DNA of 21,962 nt from RUG14219 sp045538535 (GCA_045538535.1 JAZSRN010000025.1:1-21962); one strand, 5' to 3'; shown: positions 1 to 9,009, counted from the stretch's first letter. The notes: generated from the sequence alone by a model not told the origin. Numbers and translations are program-made.

Positions 1-1344
1 AGTAAGAACACCTTGAGCAACTGCCATACCGTGAATGTCATCAGGACAAGTTTCGATACGTACTAAGATAACTTTTTCACCTGCTTCGCCTCTTGCTGCT
101 GCTTCTTCAGTATCGAATACGATTTTACCAACTGCAGCACCTGGAGATGCGTTTACACCTGAAGAAATTTTCTTAGCTTCTGCCATTGCTTTTGTATCGA
201 AGCAAGGAAGCAAGATTTGGTTTACTGAATATGGGTCAACCAATTGGATTGCTCTTTCTTTAGAAATGATACCTTCTTCGCACATTTCAACGGCAATTCT
301 TACAGCAGCAGCCGCAGTTCTTTTACCGTTACGAGTTTGAAGAATGTATAATTTACCTTTTTCAATAGTAAATTCCATATCTTGAACGTCTTTGTAACCA
401 AGTTCAAGTTTTTTAGCGATATCTACATATTGTCTGTATAAGTCAGGCATTTCTGTTTCCAATTCAGCAATAGGTTTTGGTGTTCTGATACCGGCAACAA
501 CGTCTTCACCTTGAGCATTTGTCAAGTATTCACCGTAGAATTTGTTTTCACCAGTAGCTGGGTTACGAGTGAATGAAACACCTGTAGCACAGTCATCACC
601 CATGTTACCGAATACCATAGATTGAACGTTTACGGCAGTACCGAAGTTGTGATCAATTTTGTTCATATTTCTATAAGCAACGGCACGTGGAATATTCCAA
701 GATCTAAATACTGCTTCAATAGCTTCTTGAAGTTGAACATACGGATCTTGTGGGAATTCTTTACCGGTAACTTCTTTGATAACGGCTTTGTAAACCGGAA
801 TAAGAGATTTTAAACCTTCTGCAGAAATTTCTGTATCTTGTTTAACGCCTTCTCTTTCTTTAACTTTTTCTAATTCAGATTCAAAATATTTTTGTCTGTC
901 CATTTCCCAAGCAACAGAACCAAACATAGTTAAAAATCTTCTATATGAGTCATAGCAGAAACGCGGATTGTTAGTCAATTTAATCATTGCCTCAACCGTT
1001 TGATCGTTCAAACCAAGGTTAAGAATAGTTTCCATCATACCAGGCATTGAAACTCTGGCGCCTGAACGAACGGAAACTAACAATGGATTTACAGGGTCAC
1101 CAAATTTTTGACCTTTTTGAGCTTCAACTTCTTTTAAAGCTGTTTTAACTTCATCCATCAAACCTTCTGGCATTTTATTACCATTGTTGATGTAATCCAT
1201 ACAAGTTTCAGTTGTAATAGTTAATCCCGGAGGTACCGGCAAACCTAAGTTTGTCATTTCAGCAAGGTTAGCACCTTTACCACCAAGGAGGTTTCTCATA
1301 TCGGCATTACCTTCACGGAAAAGCCATACTCTTTTTTCTGTCAT
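1..1344 (-). CDS. ppdK: Pyruvate, phosphate dikinase (N-terminal half, cut by window edge)
   Basis: Converts pyruvate, ATP and phosphate to PEP, AMP and pyrophosphate (reversibly) in the cytoplasm. The 448 codons present begin MTEKRVWLFREGNADMRNLL and contain the typical GGKGANLAEM and VSVRSGARVSMPGMM segments of the ATP-grasp nucleotide-binding domain, then FTRNPATGENKFYGEYL and ILQTRNGKRT. The visible sequence stops at HGMAVAQGVLT, just before the expected swivelling phosphohistidine domain, so roughly half of a usual ~880-residue enzyme is here. The start is fixed by AAGGAG 10 bases upstream of ATG at 1344. It is transcribed away from, and 119 bp downstream of, the pilus operon, so it probably has its own promoter. 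The family call is very secure from the motifs. Confidence 0.96.
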   Translation of the reverse strand, partial: MTEKRVWLFREGNADMRNLLGGKGANLAEMTNLGLPVPPGLTITTETCMDYINNGNKMPEGLMDEVKTALKEVEAQKGQKFGDPVNPLLVSVRSGARVSMPGMMETILNLGLNDQTVEAMIKLTNNPRFCYDSYRRFLTMFGSVAWEMDRQKYFESELEKVKEREGVKQDTEISAEGLKSLIPVYKAVIKEVTGKEFPQDPYVQLQEAIEAVFRSWNIPRAVAYRNMNKIDHNFGTAVNVQSMVFGNMGDDCATGVSFTRNPATGENKFYGEYLTNAQGEDVVAGIRTPKPIAELETEMPDLYRQYVDIAKKLELGYKDVQDMEFTIEKGKLYILQTRNGKRTAAAAVRIAVEMCEEGIISKERAIQLVDPYSVNQILLPCFDTKAMAEAKKISSGVNASPGAAVGKIVFDTEEAAARGEAGEKVILVRIETCPDDIHGMAVAQGVLT

Positions 1345-1404
1345 GATTTTCTTTTCTCCTTTTTAGTTACAAAATACATACTAAACTCTCTTTAAAAAGA
1401 ATAT

Positions 1405-1418
1405 ATCATGAACATGAT
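1405..1418. promoter_or_regulatory. Perfect dyad ATCATG-AA-CATGAT upstream of ppdK
   Basis: A 6-bp perfect inverted repeat with a 2-bp centre lies in the 119-bp gap between pilC and ppdK, about 60 bp before the ppdK start. On the minus strand, TTTACA lies upstream (1428-1433) and TGATAT/TATATT-like hexamers overlap the dyad, but the spacing (19-22 bp) is long for a standard promoter. It could be an operator or only chance in AT-rich DNA. Confidence 0.3.
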
Positions 1419-1463
1419 TTTTTATATGTAAAGATTTATGTTTTATTTTTTATTTCATAAACC

Positions 1464-2699
1464 TTAGTCGGACATATATGAACTGAATAGAGGCAAGTAC
1501 AAAGCAAGTGCCAATACCAATACAATGGAACCAATTACAATCAACATTATCGGTTCAATCATTTTCGTCATTGTATCAATAATTTTATCCAATTTTTTAT
1601 CGATAAATGAAGTGGCTTGCAATAACATGTCACCCAAACGACCGGACTGTTCACCGGTTGCAATCATAAATAATATCATTTTCGGCATTACACGAGTTGA
1701 ACGCAACGCAATTGACAAGTGTTGCCCTTGTTGAACTTTAGATGTTGCAACTTCGATTTTGGTTTTCAAAGTGTAGTTTGTCAACGTCATATTGGCAAGA
1801 TACAAACACTCGATAATCGGAACACCCGCATCATAAGCAACTTGTAAAACGGCAACAAAGTTGGCAAAATTTGAGAATTGTACCAAATCGGTGATAATAG
1901 GTATTTTTAATTCCCACTCATCAATTTTTCTTTTAGATGGCTGCCATTTAAACAAAAAGTAAATAGAACCATAAATACTTCCCAAAATTAACGGTACTAA
2001 GAACCAATATGTTTTCAAGAAAATACCGGCATCCATCAACACTTGAGTAATCCAAGGAAGAGGTTTACCCATGCCGTCAAACATTTCCTTAAACACAGGG
2101 AATACAAACATTAACATTACCAATACAATCAAAATTGCAAGTACAATGACGAACATCGGATACATCAATGTTCCAATAACTTTACTTCTGATATTTGCCT
2201 GTTTCGTCAAAAGTTCGAGCAAACGACCGAGAGTTTTTTCCAATTCACCGGAATCTTCCCCAGCTTTACAAAGACCGATATAAATTTGACCGAATTGTTC
2301 CGGATATTTACCTATCGTATCAGCAAAAGTAGCACCGCCCATAATTTGACGTCTTAATTCTTTTGCAACAAGTCGAACTCTCAATTTAGCGGCATCGTTT
2401 TCAATAAACATTAACGATTCGATAATCGGGATACCTGATTGCGCAAGAATTTGCATTGTCGATGTAAAATCAATTTTATCTTGAAGATTCAGAGTCTTCA
2501 TTTTGCCCGGTTTTGCATCTTTTTTACCATCTTTAGTTACAGTAACATTTACACCTTTTGCTTGCTCTTCGTAAACTTTGGTAGGCAAAAACCCTAAATT
2601 ACGTATACTCTCACGAGCTTCACGCAAACTTGAAGCTTCAACTTTTCCTTTAACAATATCTTTATTATTTTTAAGTGCTATATAATTATAAATTGTCAT
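1464..2699 (-). CDS. pilC: Type IV pilus inner-membrane platform protein PilC (GspF family)
   Basis: Polytopic inner-membrane protein on which the PilB motor acts during pilus assembly. At 411 residues it has family length. Two T2SSF repeats are visible, about residues 75-200 and 275-400. Each carries the conserved glycine-glutamate segment: AGEDSGELEK at 146-155 and TGEQSGRLGD at 348-357. Hydrophobic membrane segments lie near 178-203, 232-250 and 382-404. The first 70 residues are a soluble N-terminal region. ATG is preceded by AGGAG with 5-base spacing. It starts 8 bp after pilB, so the two are co-transcribed and possibly translationally coupled. No pilT sits between pilB and pilC, unlike the common cyanobacterial order. 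Confidence 0.93.
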   Translation of the reverse strand: MTIYNYIALKNNKDIVKGKVEASSLREARESIRNLGFLPTKVYEEQAKGVNVTVTKDGKKDAKPGKMKTLNLQDKIDFTSTMQILAQSGIPIIESLMFIENDAAKLRVRLVAKELRRQIMGGATFADTIGKYPEQFGQIYIGLCKAGEDSGELEKTLGRLLELLTKQANIRSKVIGTLMYPMFVIVLAILIVLVMLMFVFPVFKEMFDGMGKPLPWITQVLMDAGIFLKTYWFLVPLILGSIYGSIYFLFKWQPSKRKIDEWELKIPIITDLVQFSNFANFVAVLQVAYDAGVPIIECLYLANMTLTNYTLKTKIEVATSKVQQGQHLSIALRSTRVMPKMILFMIATGEQSGRLGDMLLQATSFIDKKLDKIIDTMTKMIEPIMLIVIGSIVLVLALALYLPLFSSYMSD

Positions 2700-2707
2700 A
2701 AGAACTC

Positions 2708-4720
2708 CTATTCATTAACCATACCCAAAACTCTGATGAATTCATCGACTGTTGTCCATCCGTTAACGATATGGTTGAAACATGATTGATGCAACGTTCT
2801 CATACCTGCTTTAACTGCAGCTTCTTCGATTTCCAAATCGTGTGCACCTACAGCAATCAGTTTTTTGATTTCTTTGTTCATCGTCATAATCTCATAAACT
2901 CCAAGACGACCTTTATAGCCCGTAAAGTCGCATTTGTTGCAGCCTTTATGTCTATATATTGGAGTTTTCATAAATTTTTGGATATCTTCTTCATTAACAA
3001 GAACTTTTCTAGCTTCCTCATAAGTCGGGAAGTATTCTTCTTTACAATCATCACACAAACGTCTTACAAGACGTTGCGCAATAACCCCTGATAATGTTGA
3101 AGATACCAAATAATCTTTCGCACCCATTTCAATCATACGGGTAACGGTTGCGGCAGCTGAGTTCGTGTGAACCGTACTCAATACAAGGTGACCCGTCAAA
3201 GCTGCAGAAACTGCAATCTCAAGGGTTTCATAGTCACGAATTTCACCGACTAGGATAATATCAGGGTCTTGTCTCAAAATAGCACGCATACACGAAGCAA
3301 AAGTGATACCCGCTTTTGTATTAATTTGAGATTGGTTAATACCGTCTAATTTGATTTCTATCGGGTCTTCAATCGTTGTAATGTTTACATCTTCATCGTT
3401 CAAACTTTTCAAAACCGAATAAAGAGTTGTTGTTTTACCGGAACCGGTCGGCCCCGATGTCAAAATGATACCATTTGGACAAGATACCATATTTTTAATT
3501 TTTTCGATATCTTCCGGTGTACCACCGACAAGTTTAATATTTTTATCATCCGCGTTCAAACTTACCGCTGGCGCAAGTACACGAATACAAACCTTCTCTT
3601 TACCGGCAACCGGCAAAGTATTTATACGGAAATCGTATGAACCATTGTTATACTTGATTGAAAACGTACCGTCTTGCGGACGTCTATGTTCTGCAATATT
3701 CATTCTGGAAAGAACTTTGAAACGCGCAATTACAGAAGATTCAACCTTTGGCGGAATATCCAAAACTTTTTGCAACATACCGTCTTTTCTGTAACGAACA
3801 ATATAACCCGACAAACGAGGCTCAATGTGAATATCGGAAACTTTATTATCAATAGCATTTGTAATAATTTGGTTTACAAACTTTGCAACCGAACCGGTAG
3901 AATCTTTAAGTTCTGCATCAACTTGTTCCCAAAGTGATTCTTCTTGTTCAAACTCAGCAGATTCAATTTCAATCTGTTTGATAATCTGTTGAGTTTCTTT
4001 CTTTTGTTCACTAAAGAACGTATTTAATGCAGTTTCGAACTCATAATGAGTCATCAACAATTGTTTAGGGTTTTGCCCAGTCATGTAAATAATTTCTTTA
4101 AGAACATCTGGTTTTACAGGACTTACAACCCCCAACATAATAGTTTTGCCATCAGAAGATATAGGTATAATCCTATTAGTCTTGATAAAATCTTCAGGCA
4201 AAAGGTTTACAAACTTTTCTTGTTGGCTCAATTGCTCCGGCGTAACAAGGTCATAACCGGTTTGAAGATGCAAAATACTCTTCAATTGGTCAAGAGTAAT
4301 GAACCCTAACTTAAATAAAGTCGAACCTATTGGCGCTTTTTGACGCTTACTTTCCGCAAGTGCTTGAAGTAGTTGAACATCAGTTATAATACCTTTTTGA
4401 ATAAGAAGTTCACCAAGTCGAACTTGATTTGAACTGGAAACTTCATTACTGTTCGAGTTGTTACGTAATTTTTTCAACTCATTAAGCAAATCATCAAAAT
4501 CTTTATCCGGTATCTGAATAAATTTTACTTGTTCAGCAAAAACTTCTTTTAATTTTACGTTAATAACTGATTTATCTGCTTTTGAATTTATTGCAACGAA
4601 CAAATAGCTATCTTTCACGCTGATAGGGACAAATTTATATTGTCCCATCTGCGTGTCATCAACTCTATTCAGTATGTCAAAATCGACACTATTTTTAAGT
4701 CTGTTAACTATTTCGCTCAT
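2708..4720 (-). CDS. pilB: Type IV pilus assembly ATPase PilB (GspE family)
   Basis: Cytoplasmic hexameric motor that powers pilus extension. At 670 residues it matches PilB length. Residues ~98-235 form the GspE/MshE-type N-terminal region (RLGELLIQKGIIT, then LLPEDFIKTNRIIPIS). The ATPase core shows Walker A GPTGSGKT at 423-430, an Asp box TIEDPIE at 449-455, Walker B DIILVGEIRD at 487-496 and a His box around HLVLSTVHTN at 511-520. A tetracysteine zinc site is present (C556, C559, C594, C597), which is typical of PilB/GspE and absent from PilT. There is no clear Shine-Dalgarno before the ATG; the 21-bp gap after the secretin gene suggests coupling or leaderless-like initiation within the operon. 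Confidence 0.95.
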   Translation of the reverse strand: MSEIVNRLKNSVDFDILNRVDDTQMGQYKFVPISVKDSYLFVAINSKADKSVINVKLKEVFAEQVKFIQIPDKDFDDLLNELKKLRNNSNSNEVSSSNQVRLGELLIQKGIITDVQLLQALAESKRQKAPIGSTLFKLGFITLDQLKSILHLQTGYDLVTPEQLSQQEKFVNLLPEDFIKTNRIIPISSDGKTIMLGVVSPVKPDVLKEIIYMTGQNPKQLLMTHYEFETALNTFFSEQKKETQQIIKQIEIESAEFEQEESLWEQVDAELKDSTGSVAKFVNQIITNAIDNKVSDIHIEPRLSGYIVRYRKDGMLQKVLDIPPKVESSVIARFKVLSRMNIAEHRRPQDGTFSIKYNNGSYDFRINTLPVAGKEKVCIRVLAPAVSLNADDKNIKLVGGTPEDIEKIKNMVSCPNGIILTSGPTGSGKTTTLYSVLKSLNDEDVNITTIEDPIEIKLDGINQSQINTKAGITFASCMRAILRQDPDIILVGEIRDYETLEIAVSAALTGHLVLSTVHTNSAAATVTRMIEMGAKDYLVSSTLSGVIAQRLVRRLCDDCKEEYFPTYEEARKVLVNEEDIQKFMKTPIYRHKGCNKCDFTGYKGRLGVYEIMTMNKEIKKLIAVGAHDLEIEEAAVKAGMRTLHQSCFNHIVNGWTTVDEFIRVLGMVNE

Positions 4721-4741
4721 TTTAATTGCTATTATTCAACC

Positions 4742-6598
4742 TTATAGGTTATTCTTCACGCTTGTAGCGTCTTCGGTATCGGTGATAATCTTAGGTGTAA
4801 TCATTATAATCATCTCTTCTTTACTTTTTGTAGAAGCTGTAGATCTAAATGCTGCACCAATTACCGGAAGATCACCTAAACCAGGGATTTTACTTACGGT
4901 TTTTGTTTCGTCTTCTCTAATCATACCACCTATGATAAGAGTTTCACCATCTTTTATTCTTACGTTTTTCAAGTCAAGATTACGTCTTGATAGTAATGTA
5001 GCAGCCAAATATTCACCACCTGCGTCTGCAGTCATTACCTTTTCTTTTATTGTAGAATATTCAGGTTTCAAATTCAAAGTTACATATCCGTCCGGACTGA
5101 TAAACGGTGTAACAGAAACTTTTATACCATCATCACTACCAATATTATATGTTTTTGTTGCATAGTTACCGGTACCTGATGCTGTCATTTCAGAATCAAC
5201 ACTTTCAACATAGTCTGAAGTTAAATCGATGGTCGATTCTTCACCGTTAGTAACCAAAATTCTTGGATTTGCAACTACTCTACCTTTTTTACTTTCTAAT
5301 ACATATTGAATAGCCCAAGTGATAGTTGGAGCACCGGCAAATTGTTGTAACAAACCTTGTTGTACCGGACCTTCAGGGCTACCTTCTTGGTCGTATATAG
5401 GCAAATTATTATTTTTTAAGAATAGTGGGAAGTTTCTATCCGTTTGTGTTGTACCACCAGAGAAAGACAACGATATGAAATTAGAATAGAAATTCCAAGC
5501 ATTACTTAATGTTCTTGAACCGGATTCACTTAATTCAATAATTGAAACTTCCAAATATGCTTGAGGTTGTTTTTTATCCATTTCTGAAACAAATTCTTTT
5601 ATCGTTTCGATTTGACTTACAGAACCACCCAAAATACTAATTGTACCCAATTGTGGGAAATAAGAAACCGAAAGATTTTGCACACCTAATGATGAATAAT
5701 TTCCAACCGATGAACTTGAATCCATAGTACAAGCGATTTCACCACCACCGATTTGCATATCAGAAGCAAAACCTGTCACAACACCAGAAGCTCCGCCGGT
5801 AACAATTCCGGCAGCTCCACCGGTTGCACCACCAGCACCTAAAGCCGGCATCAACATGTCACAAATCATTGTTGCCATTTGTTCAGGAGTTGTATGATTA
5901 ACTTTAAATGTTGTATTTATCGGTTTTTTATCAAATTTGTCTATGACTTTTTTTGCAAGAGAAACATCTTGTTTAGAACCAAAAATCATAATTTCGTTAG
6001 TTGCTGGGTTAGGAACCGCAATATCTGCGCCTGAAGAACCTAAATTATTCATCGAATATATATTTTTATTCAAAAATGCTGCCATAGCACCAGAATCAAT
6101 GTATTTCACAGGAATAAGAGTAACTTCTTCTCTTGCCATTTTAAAATCAGCATTTCCAGCATTTGCAATAATCAACGTATTGTCTTTTATTACATAAGTC
6201 AATTTTGCAACATCCATAACCATTTTGAACGCTTGGTTCAATGGAATATCTACCAAATCCATTGTAACCTCGGTACTTGCTTCATCAAAGAATACAATAT
6301 TATAACCGGCTTTATCCGCAAACATTCTCAAAACTTGATCGACTTGAGCTTTTCTTAAACTCAATGTTATAGGAATATCTTTTTCTGTAAAAGTAACGTC
6401 ACCTACTAATCTTATAGAGTCGTCCGTATTTTCTTGAGTTCCTCTAATTACAGGTGCCTCAGTACGCTGTCTTGAGTTTCTGCTGTAACCATATTCGATA
6501 AAATCATTCGAGGCAAGCGATACCAACCCCGTATTTGATAATGTAAATACAGTAAGCATCAAACTTGAAATAAATTTTCTTCTAATTCTATTTTTCAT
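4742..6598 (-). CDS. pilQ: Type IV pilus secretin (PilQ/GspD family)
   Basis: Forms the outer-membrane channel for the pilus. The 618-residue protein has a signal peptide (MKNRIRRKFISSLMLTVFTL to about residue 30). An STN-like domain follows at ~72-145, with VDQVLRMFADKAGYNIVFFD, then a secretin N-domain at ~155-225 and the C-terminal secretin barrel at ~345-610. The barrel carries VVANPRILVTNGEESTI and the family signature KIPGLGDLPVIGAAF at 570-584, ending with MIIMITPKII. A Gly/Ala/Thr-rich low-complexity stretch (about 253-286) sits between the N-domain and the barrel, where secretins often have a flexible loop. GGGAG with 5-base spacing supports the ATG. It lies 12 bp after the PilP-like gene. 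Secretin membership is certain; PilQ rather than GspD is inferred from the neighbouring pilB and pilC. Confidence 0.92.
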   Translation of the reverse strand: MKNRIRRKFISSLMLTVFTLSNTGLVSLASNDFIEYGYSRNSRQRTEAPVIRGTQENTDDSIRLVGDVTFTEKDIPITLSLRKAQVDQVLRMFADKAGYNIVFFDEASTEVTMDLVDIPLNQAFKMVMDVAKLTYVIKDNTLIIANAGNADFKMAREEVTLIPVKYIDSGAMAAFLNKNIYSMNNLGSSGADIAVPNPATNEIMIFGSKQDVSLAKKVIDKFDKKPINTTFKVNHTTPEQMATMICDMLMPALGAGGATGGAAGIVTGGASGVVTGFASDMQIGGGEIACTMDSSSSVGNYSSLGVQNLSVSYFPQLGTISILGGSVSQIETIKEFVSEMDKKQPQAYLEVSIIELSESGSRTLSNAWNFYSNFISLSFSGGTTQTDRNFPLFLKNNNLPIYDQEGSPEGPVQQGLLQQFAGAPTITWAIQYVLESKKGRVVANPRILVTNGEESTIDLTSDYVESVDSEMTASGTGNYATKTYNIGSDDGIKVSVTPFISPDGYVTLNLKPEYSTIKEKVMTADAGGEYLAATLLSRRNLDLKNVRIKDGETLIIGGMIREDETKTVSKIPGLGDLPVIGAAFRSTASTKSKEEMIIMITPKIITDTEDATSVKNNL

Positions 6599-6610
6599 AT
6601 CTGCTCCCGA

Positions 6611-7411
6611 TTATAATAATTCATCTATCACTTCTAATTTTGGTTCAGTTGAAGTTCTGTTTTTAGAACTACCAAACCTATCTTGTAAATTAACAACATT
6701 ACCTTGGTCAAAAGTTTGTTTTTCCAACAACTGTCCGACTCCGGCTTTATATGTATTTACTCCGGATTGTACCGTAACCGCTTTTTTGCTTATCGCAATT
6801 ACTTTTCCGGTAAATTCTTTATCTTCACCCGTAATCTCATCCCCTGAACGAACAAGGTATTCTGTATCTCCTATTTTTAATATAGCAGACGGACTATAAT
6901 TGTCATACATAATACCCGAAACTTTGGCTGTCAAAATCTTTTCTACAGTTTCACCTTCACCCAATGAAGTTGTCGGTTGAACCAAATCAAACGGTAAATC
7001 ACCTTTTGATTTTGCTCTCAATGCAGCAGCCTCACCATCCGGCAAAAACGGATCCGGCCTACCGGTATTTTCAAAATACAACGAAACCATTGATTCATTT
7101 AATTCTTCATCATTAATTTCTACAGTATTTTCTTCTATATCCGATTTTTTATCGGCTATATCTGCATCTTGTACATCTGCCAATTGTTCTTCACCAATTT
7201 CTGTCATGGTTTCTTGTGATTGTGTCGTATCGACCGCAACTTCCTCAGAAGTCTGCTGATTTGGCAAACCTAGCTGGGTACAACCGGTTGTATTTAACAA
7301 AACCACACCCAAGAACAATGCAACAAAAACAATCCCTATATTCTTATTGAATATTCTGGACTTACCTTGTTTACTCTCTTCTATAAATCTTTCACTAAAT
7401 GTTGTATTCAC
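6611..7411 (-). CDS. PilP/GspC-like envelope protein, first gene of the pilus operon
   Basis: 266 residues, with a GTG start supported by AAGG 10 bases upstream and no ATG alternative until residue 69. A short basic cytoplasmic tail (1-25) is followed by one hydrophobic segment (~26-40) and TTGC at 41-44, which could be a weak lipobox or simply the end of a membrane anchor. Residues ~54-107 are an acidic, Glu/Asp/Gln-rich linker. From GRPDPFLP (117-124) to about 232 the protein resembles the small beta-domain of PilP/GspC: KVSGIMYDNYSPSAILKIG, YLVRSGDEI, and KVIAISKKAVTV. Such proteins connect the inner-membrane complex to the secretin, which fits its position 12 bp before pilQ. The family assignment comes from pattern and context, not from a search. 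PilM, PilN and PilO are not adjacent. Confidence 0.68.
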   Translation of the reverse strand: MNTTFSERFIEESKQGKSRIFNKNIGIVFVALFLGVVLLNTTGCTQLGLPNQQTSEEVAVDTTQSQETMTEIGEEQLADVQDADIADKKSDIEENTVEINDEELNESMVSLYFENTGRPDPFLPDGEAAALRAKSKGDLPFDLVQPTTSLGEGETVEKILTAKVSGIMYDNYSPSAILKIGDTEYLVRSGDEITGEDKEFTGKVIAISKKAVTVQSGVNTYKAGVGQLLEKQTFDQGNVVNLQDRFGSSKNRTSTEPKLEVIDELL

Positions 7412-7534
7412 TGCCTACAATCCTTCTATTCTATGGCAACATTCTATCAAGTTATATATAATTGTGTATCTACCAAATGATGTATTTTATTCATTTTTCT
7501 CATCCGAGTATATACACAATATACCAACAGCCAG

Positions 7535-7550
7535 TTTAACACATGTTAAA
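7535..7550. promoter_or_regulatory. Operator-like inverted repeat, copy 1 (TTTAAC-N4-GTTAAA)
   Basis: TTTAAC, four bases ACAT, then GTTAAA is a perfect 6-bp dyad in the 183-bp gap upstream of the pilus operon. A near-identical dyad starts exactly 40 bp away at 7575. Nearby GTATAT-ACACA-ATATAC (7508-7524) is a further inverted repeat closer to the operon start. These are seen directly; binding of a regulator is inference. Confidence 0.4.
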
Positions 7551-7574
7551 GAATAGGGCAAAAAATACAAAACT

Positions 7575-7590
7575 GTTAACATAAGTTAAA
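7575..7590. promoter_or_regulatory. Operator-like inverted repeat, copy 2 (GTTAAC-N4-GTTAAA)
   Basis: GTTAAC, four bases ATAA, then GTTAAA matches the copy at 7535 in 11 of its 12 arm bases and lies four bases beyond the stop codon of the uridine-kinase-like gene. The shared arm sequence, identical 4-bp spacer length and 40-bp register suggest a two-site operator for the downstream pilus genes. Confidence 0.4.
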
Positions 7591-7594
7591 ATTT

Positions 7595-8464
7595 CTATTG
7601 AAAATTGTTAGTAACAGTATATATATATTCCAAAATCTGTGCGCAATATTTTAAATTTGCATTTCCGTTTAAAACAAAATCAGCTTCACCCCTGAACGGT
7701 TTTACGTATTTTTCCCCAGCTTCTGCCAAATAATTCCAATGTTTGAGGGCATTTTCTTCACTTTGATTACGTTCTTCGATTGCGCGCTTAATAAATCTTT
7801 CTTTACGTGTATCGTTAGGAGCCTCAATATAAATTTTTATGTCAAAAACATCTTTCACATCTTCATACATTGTTGCAATACCTTCAACAACGATAATTTT
7901 TTCAGAATGAACGTCAAAAGCTTTTGGCAAAGAAACTCCGGTACCATTTGGCAAATACATAGGAGCTTTAATATCCAAACCCTCAGCCAAATCGGATAAA
8001 TCTTCCTTCAAAATTGACAATTGAAAACTTGACGGCGCATCAATGTCATAACCATTATCGCGAACATTGTCGAAAGAACCATATTTTTCAATCAACGCAG
8101 AAATATCTTTAAAATAATTGTCCGTACTCAAAACCGAAACCGGCATGGACAATTCTTCAATAACCTCTTTAATTTTGTGGCATATAGTTGACTTGCCTGA
8201 TGCAGACTCGCCCGTAATTCCGATTAACATCCGACGTGACGGATTGTTTATCAATCGTTTTGTAAATTTTGCAATAAAATTCGGGTTAACGTCCACAAAC
8301 ACAGGATTTTCGCAACGTTTATCAAACGCCAAAATCTGTTTGAACTTTGTTTGGAGGTAAAACGCAAGAAGTTCTCTACCGGTTTTTGAATTGAAGTCGG
8401 GCTTCATAATCTTGTCCGTAGAATTTATTTCTTTGTCAATTAATAATTGCATGAAATCGTCCAT
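7595..8464 (-). CDS. Uridine kinase-like P-loop kinase with N-terminal extension
   Basis: 289 residues from ATG at 8464. This start is chosen over an upstream TTG (8512) because AAGAAG lies just before the ATG and the upstream stretch looks like promoter DNA. The C-terminal ~205 residues are a uridine kinase/phosphoribulokinase-type P-loop domain: GESASGKST at 85-93, STDNYFKD, a DIDAPSSF segment matching the substrate region, VVEGI as Walker B-like strand, and an Arg-rich lid (RKERFIKRAIEER). About 80 residues precede the P-loop, more than in a minimal uridine kinase (~210 residues), and I do not recognise them. Probable role: phosphorylation of uridine or cytidine, or of another small sugar-containing substrate. 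It is downstream of the dCMP deaminase gene, separated by 86 bp of very AT-rich DNA. Confidence 0.75.
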   Translation of the reverse strand: MDDFMQLLIDKEINSTDKIMKPDFNSKTGRELLAFYLQTKFKQILAFDKRCENPVFVDVNPNFIAKFTKRLINNPSRRMLIGITGESASGKSTICHKIKEVIEELSMPVSVLSTDNYFKDISALIEKYGSFDNVRDNGYDIDAPSSFQLSILKEDLSDLAEGLDIKAPMYLPNGTGVSLPKAFDVHSEKIIVVEGIATMYEDVKDVFDIKIYIEAPNDTRKERFIKRAIEERNQSEENALKHWNYLAEAGEKYVKPFRGEADFVLNGNANLKYCAQILEYIYTVTNNFQ

Positions 8465-8550
8465 TAAATTCTTCTTTATCAATCTGATAAAATATATTGA
8501 TATAATACACAAGAAAAAATATTTTTGCTAGTCTTTTTAAAATATTTTTA

Positions 8551-8997
8551 TTACTGTGCGTCTAATTCTCTTCTTATATCTTCAACTGTAACTTTCAATA
8601 CCGGAGAATTATCATCTTTTTTGAGAAAAACTTCTTTTATACCGGCTTGCACAATAAATCTTTTGCATAAAATACAAATAAAATTATGCCCGTAAATATA
8701 CATAGTAGAACCTTTACACCTATCTTGACCGGCTTGAATAATAGCATTTTGCTCGGCATGTATAGAACGACAAGTTTCATAACAAGTTCCGGACGGGATA
8801 TTATTTTCAATTCTATAACATTTCCCACGTTCATAACAAGACTCCACTTTTGACGGAGTACCATTATAACCTGTTGCCTTAATTTTTTTATCATCACCAA
8901 CAATAACTGCACCAACTTGTGCCCTCAAACAATTTGAACGACTTGCACAAGTTTTGGCTAAATCCAAAAAATATTCTTCCCAACTTTTTATTTCCAT
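8551..8997 (-). CDS. Deoxycytidylate (dCMP) deaminase, ComEB-like
   Basis: Predicted to deaminate dCMP to dUMP, the precursor for thymidylate synthesis. The 148-residue protein has the cytidine/deoxycytidylate deaminase zinc motif: H80-A-E82 in SIHAEQNAI and C108-I-L-C111. It also has the N-terminal YFLDLAKTCASRS helix and ATGYNGTP strand typical of dCMP deaminases. Several extra cysteines at 54-76 (CYERGKC, CYETC) resemble the additional metal site in some dCMP deaminases. I place the start at the second ATG (8997): GAAGG sits 6 bases before it but directly abuts the first ATG (9003). It follows the AICAR-transformylase-like gene by 12 bp, so they share an mRNA. Confidence 0.88.
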   Translation of the reverse strand: MEIKSWEEYFLDLAKTCASRSNCLRAQVGAVIVGDDKKIKATGYNGTPSKVESCYERGKCYRIENNIPSGTCYETCRSIHAEQNAIIQAGQDRCKGSTMYIYGHNFICILCKRFIVQAGIKEVFLKKDDNSPVLKVTVEDIRRELDAQ

Positions 8998-9009
8998 AAT
9001 CATCCTTCA

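Noticed and set aside
4653..5165. 170-codon plus-strand reading frame
   Set aside because: Entirely antisense to the secretin and pilB start; composition is the mirror of the real genes and there is no ribosome-binding site or family motif.
8465..8512. Longer TTG-started N-terminus for the uridine-kinase-like protein
   Set aside because: The stretch is very AT-rich promoter-like DNA; ATG at 8464 has AAGAAG in front of it.
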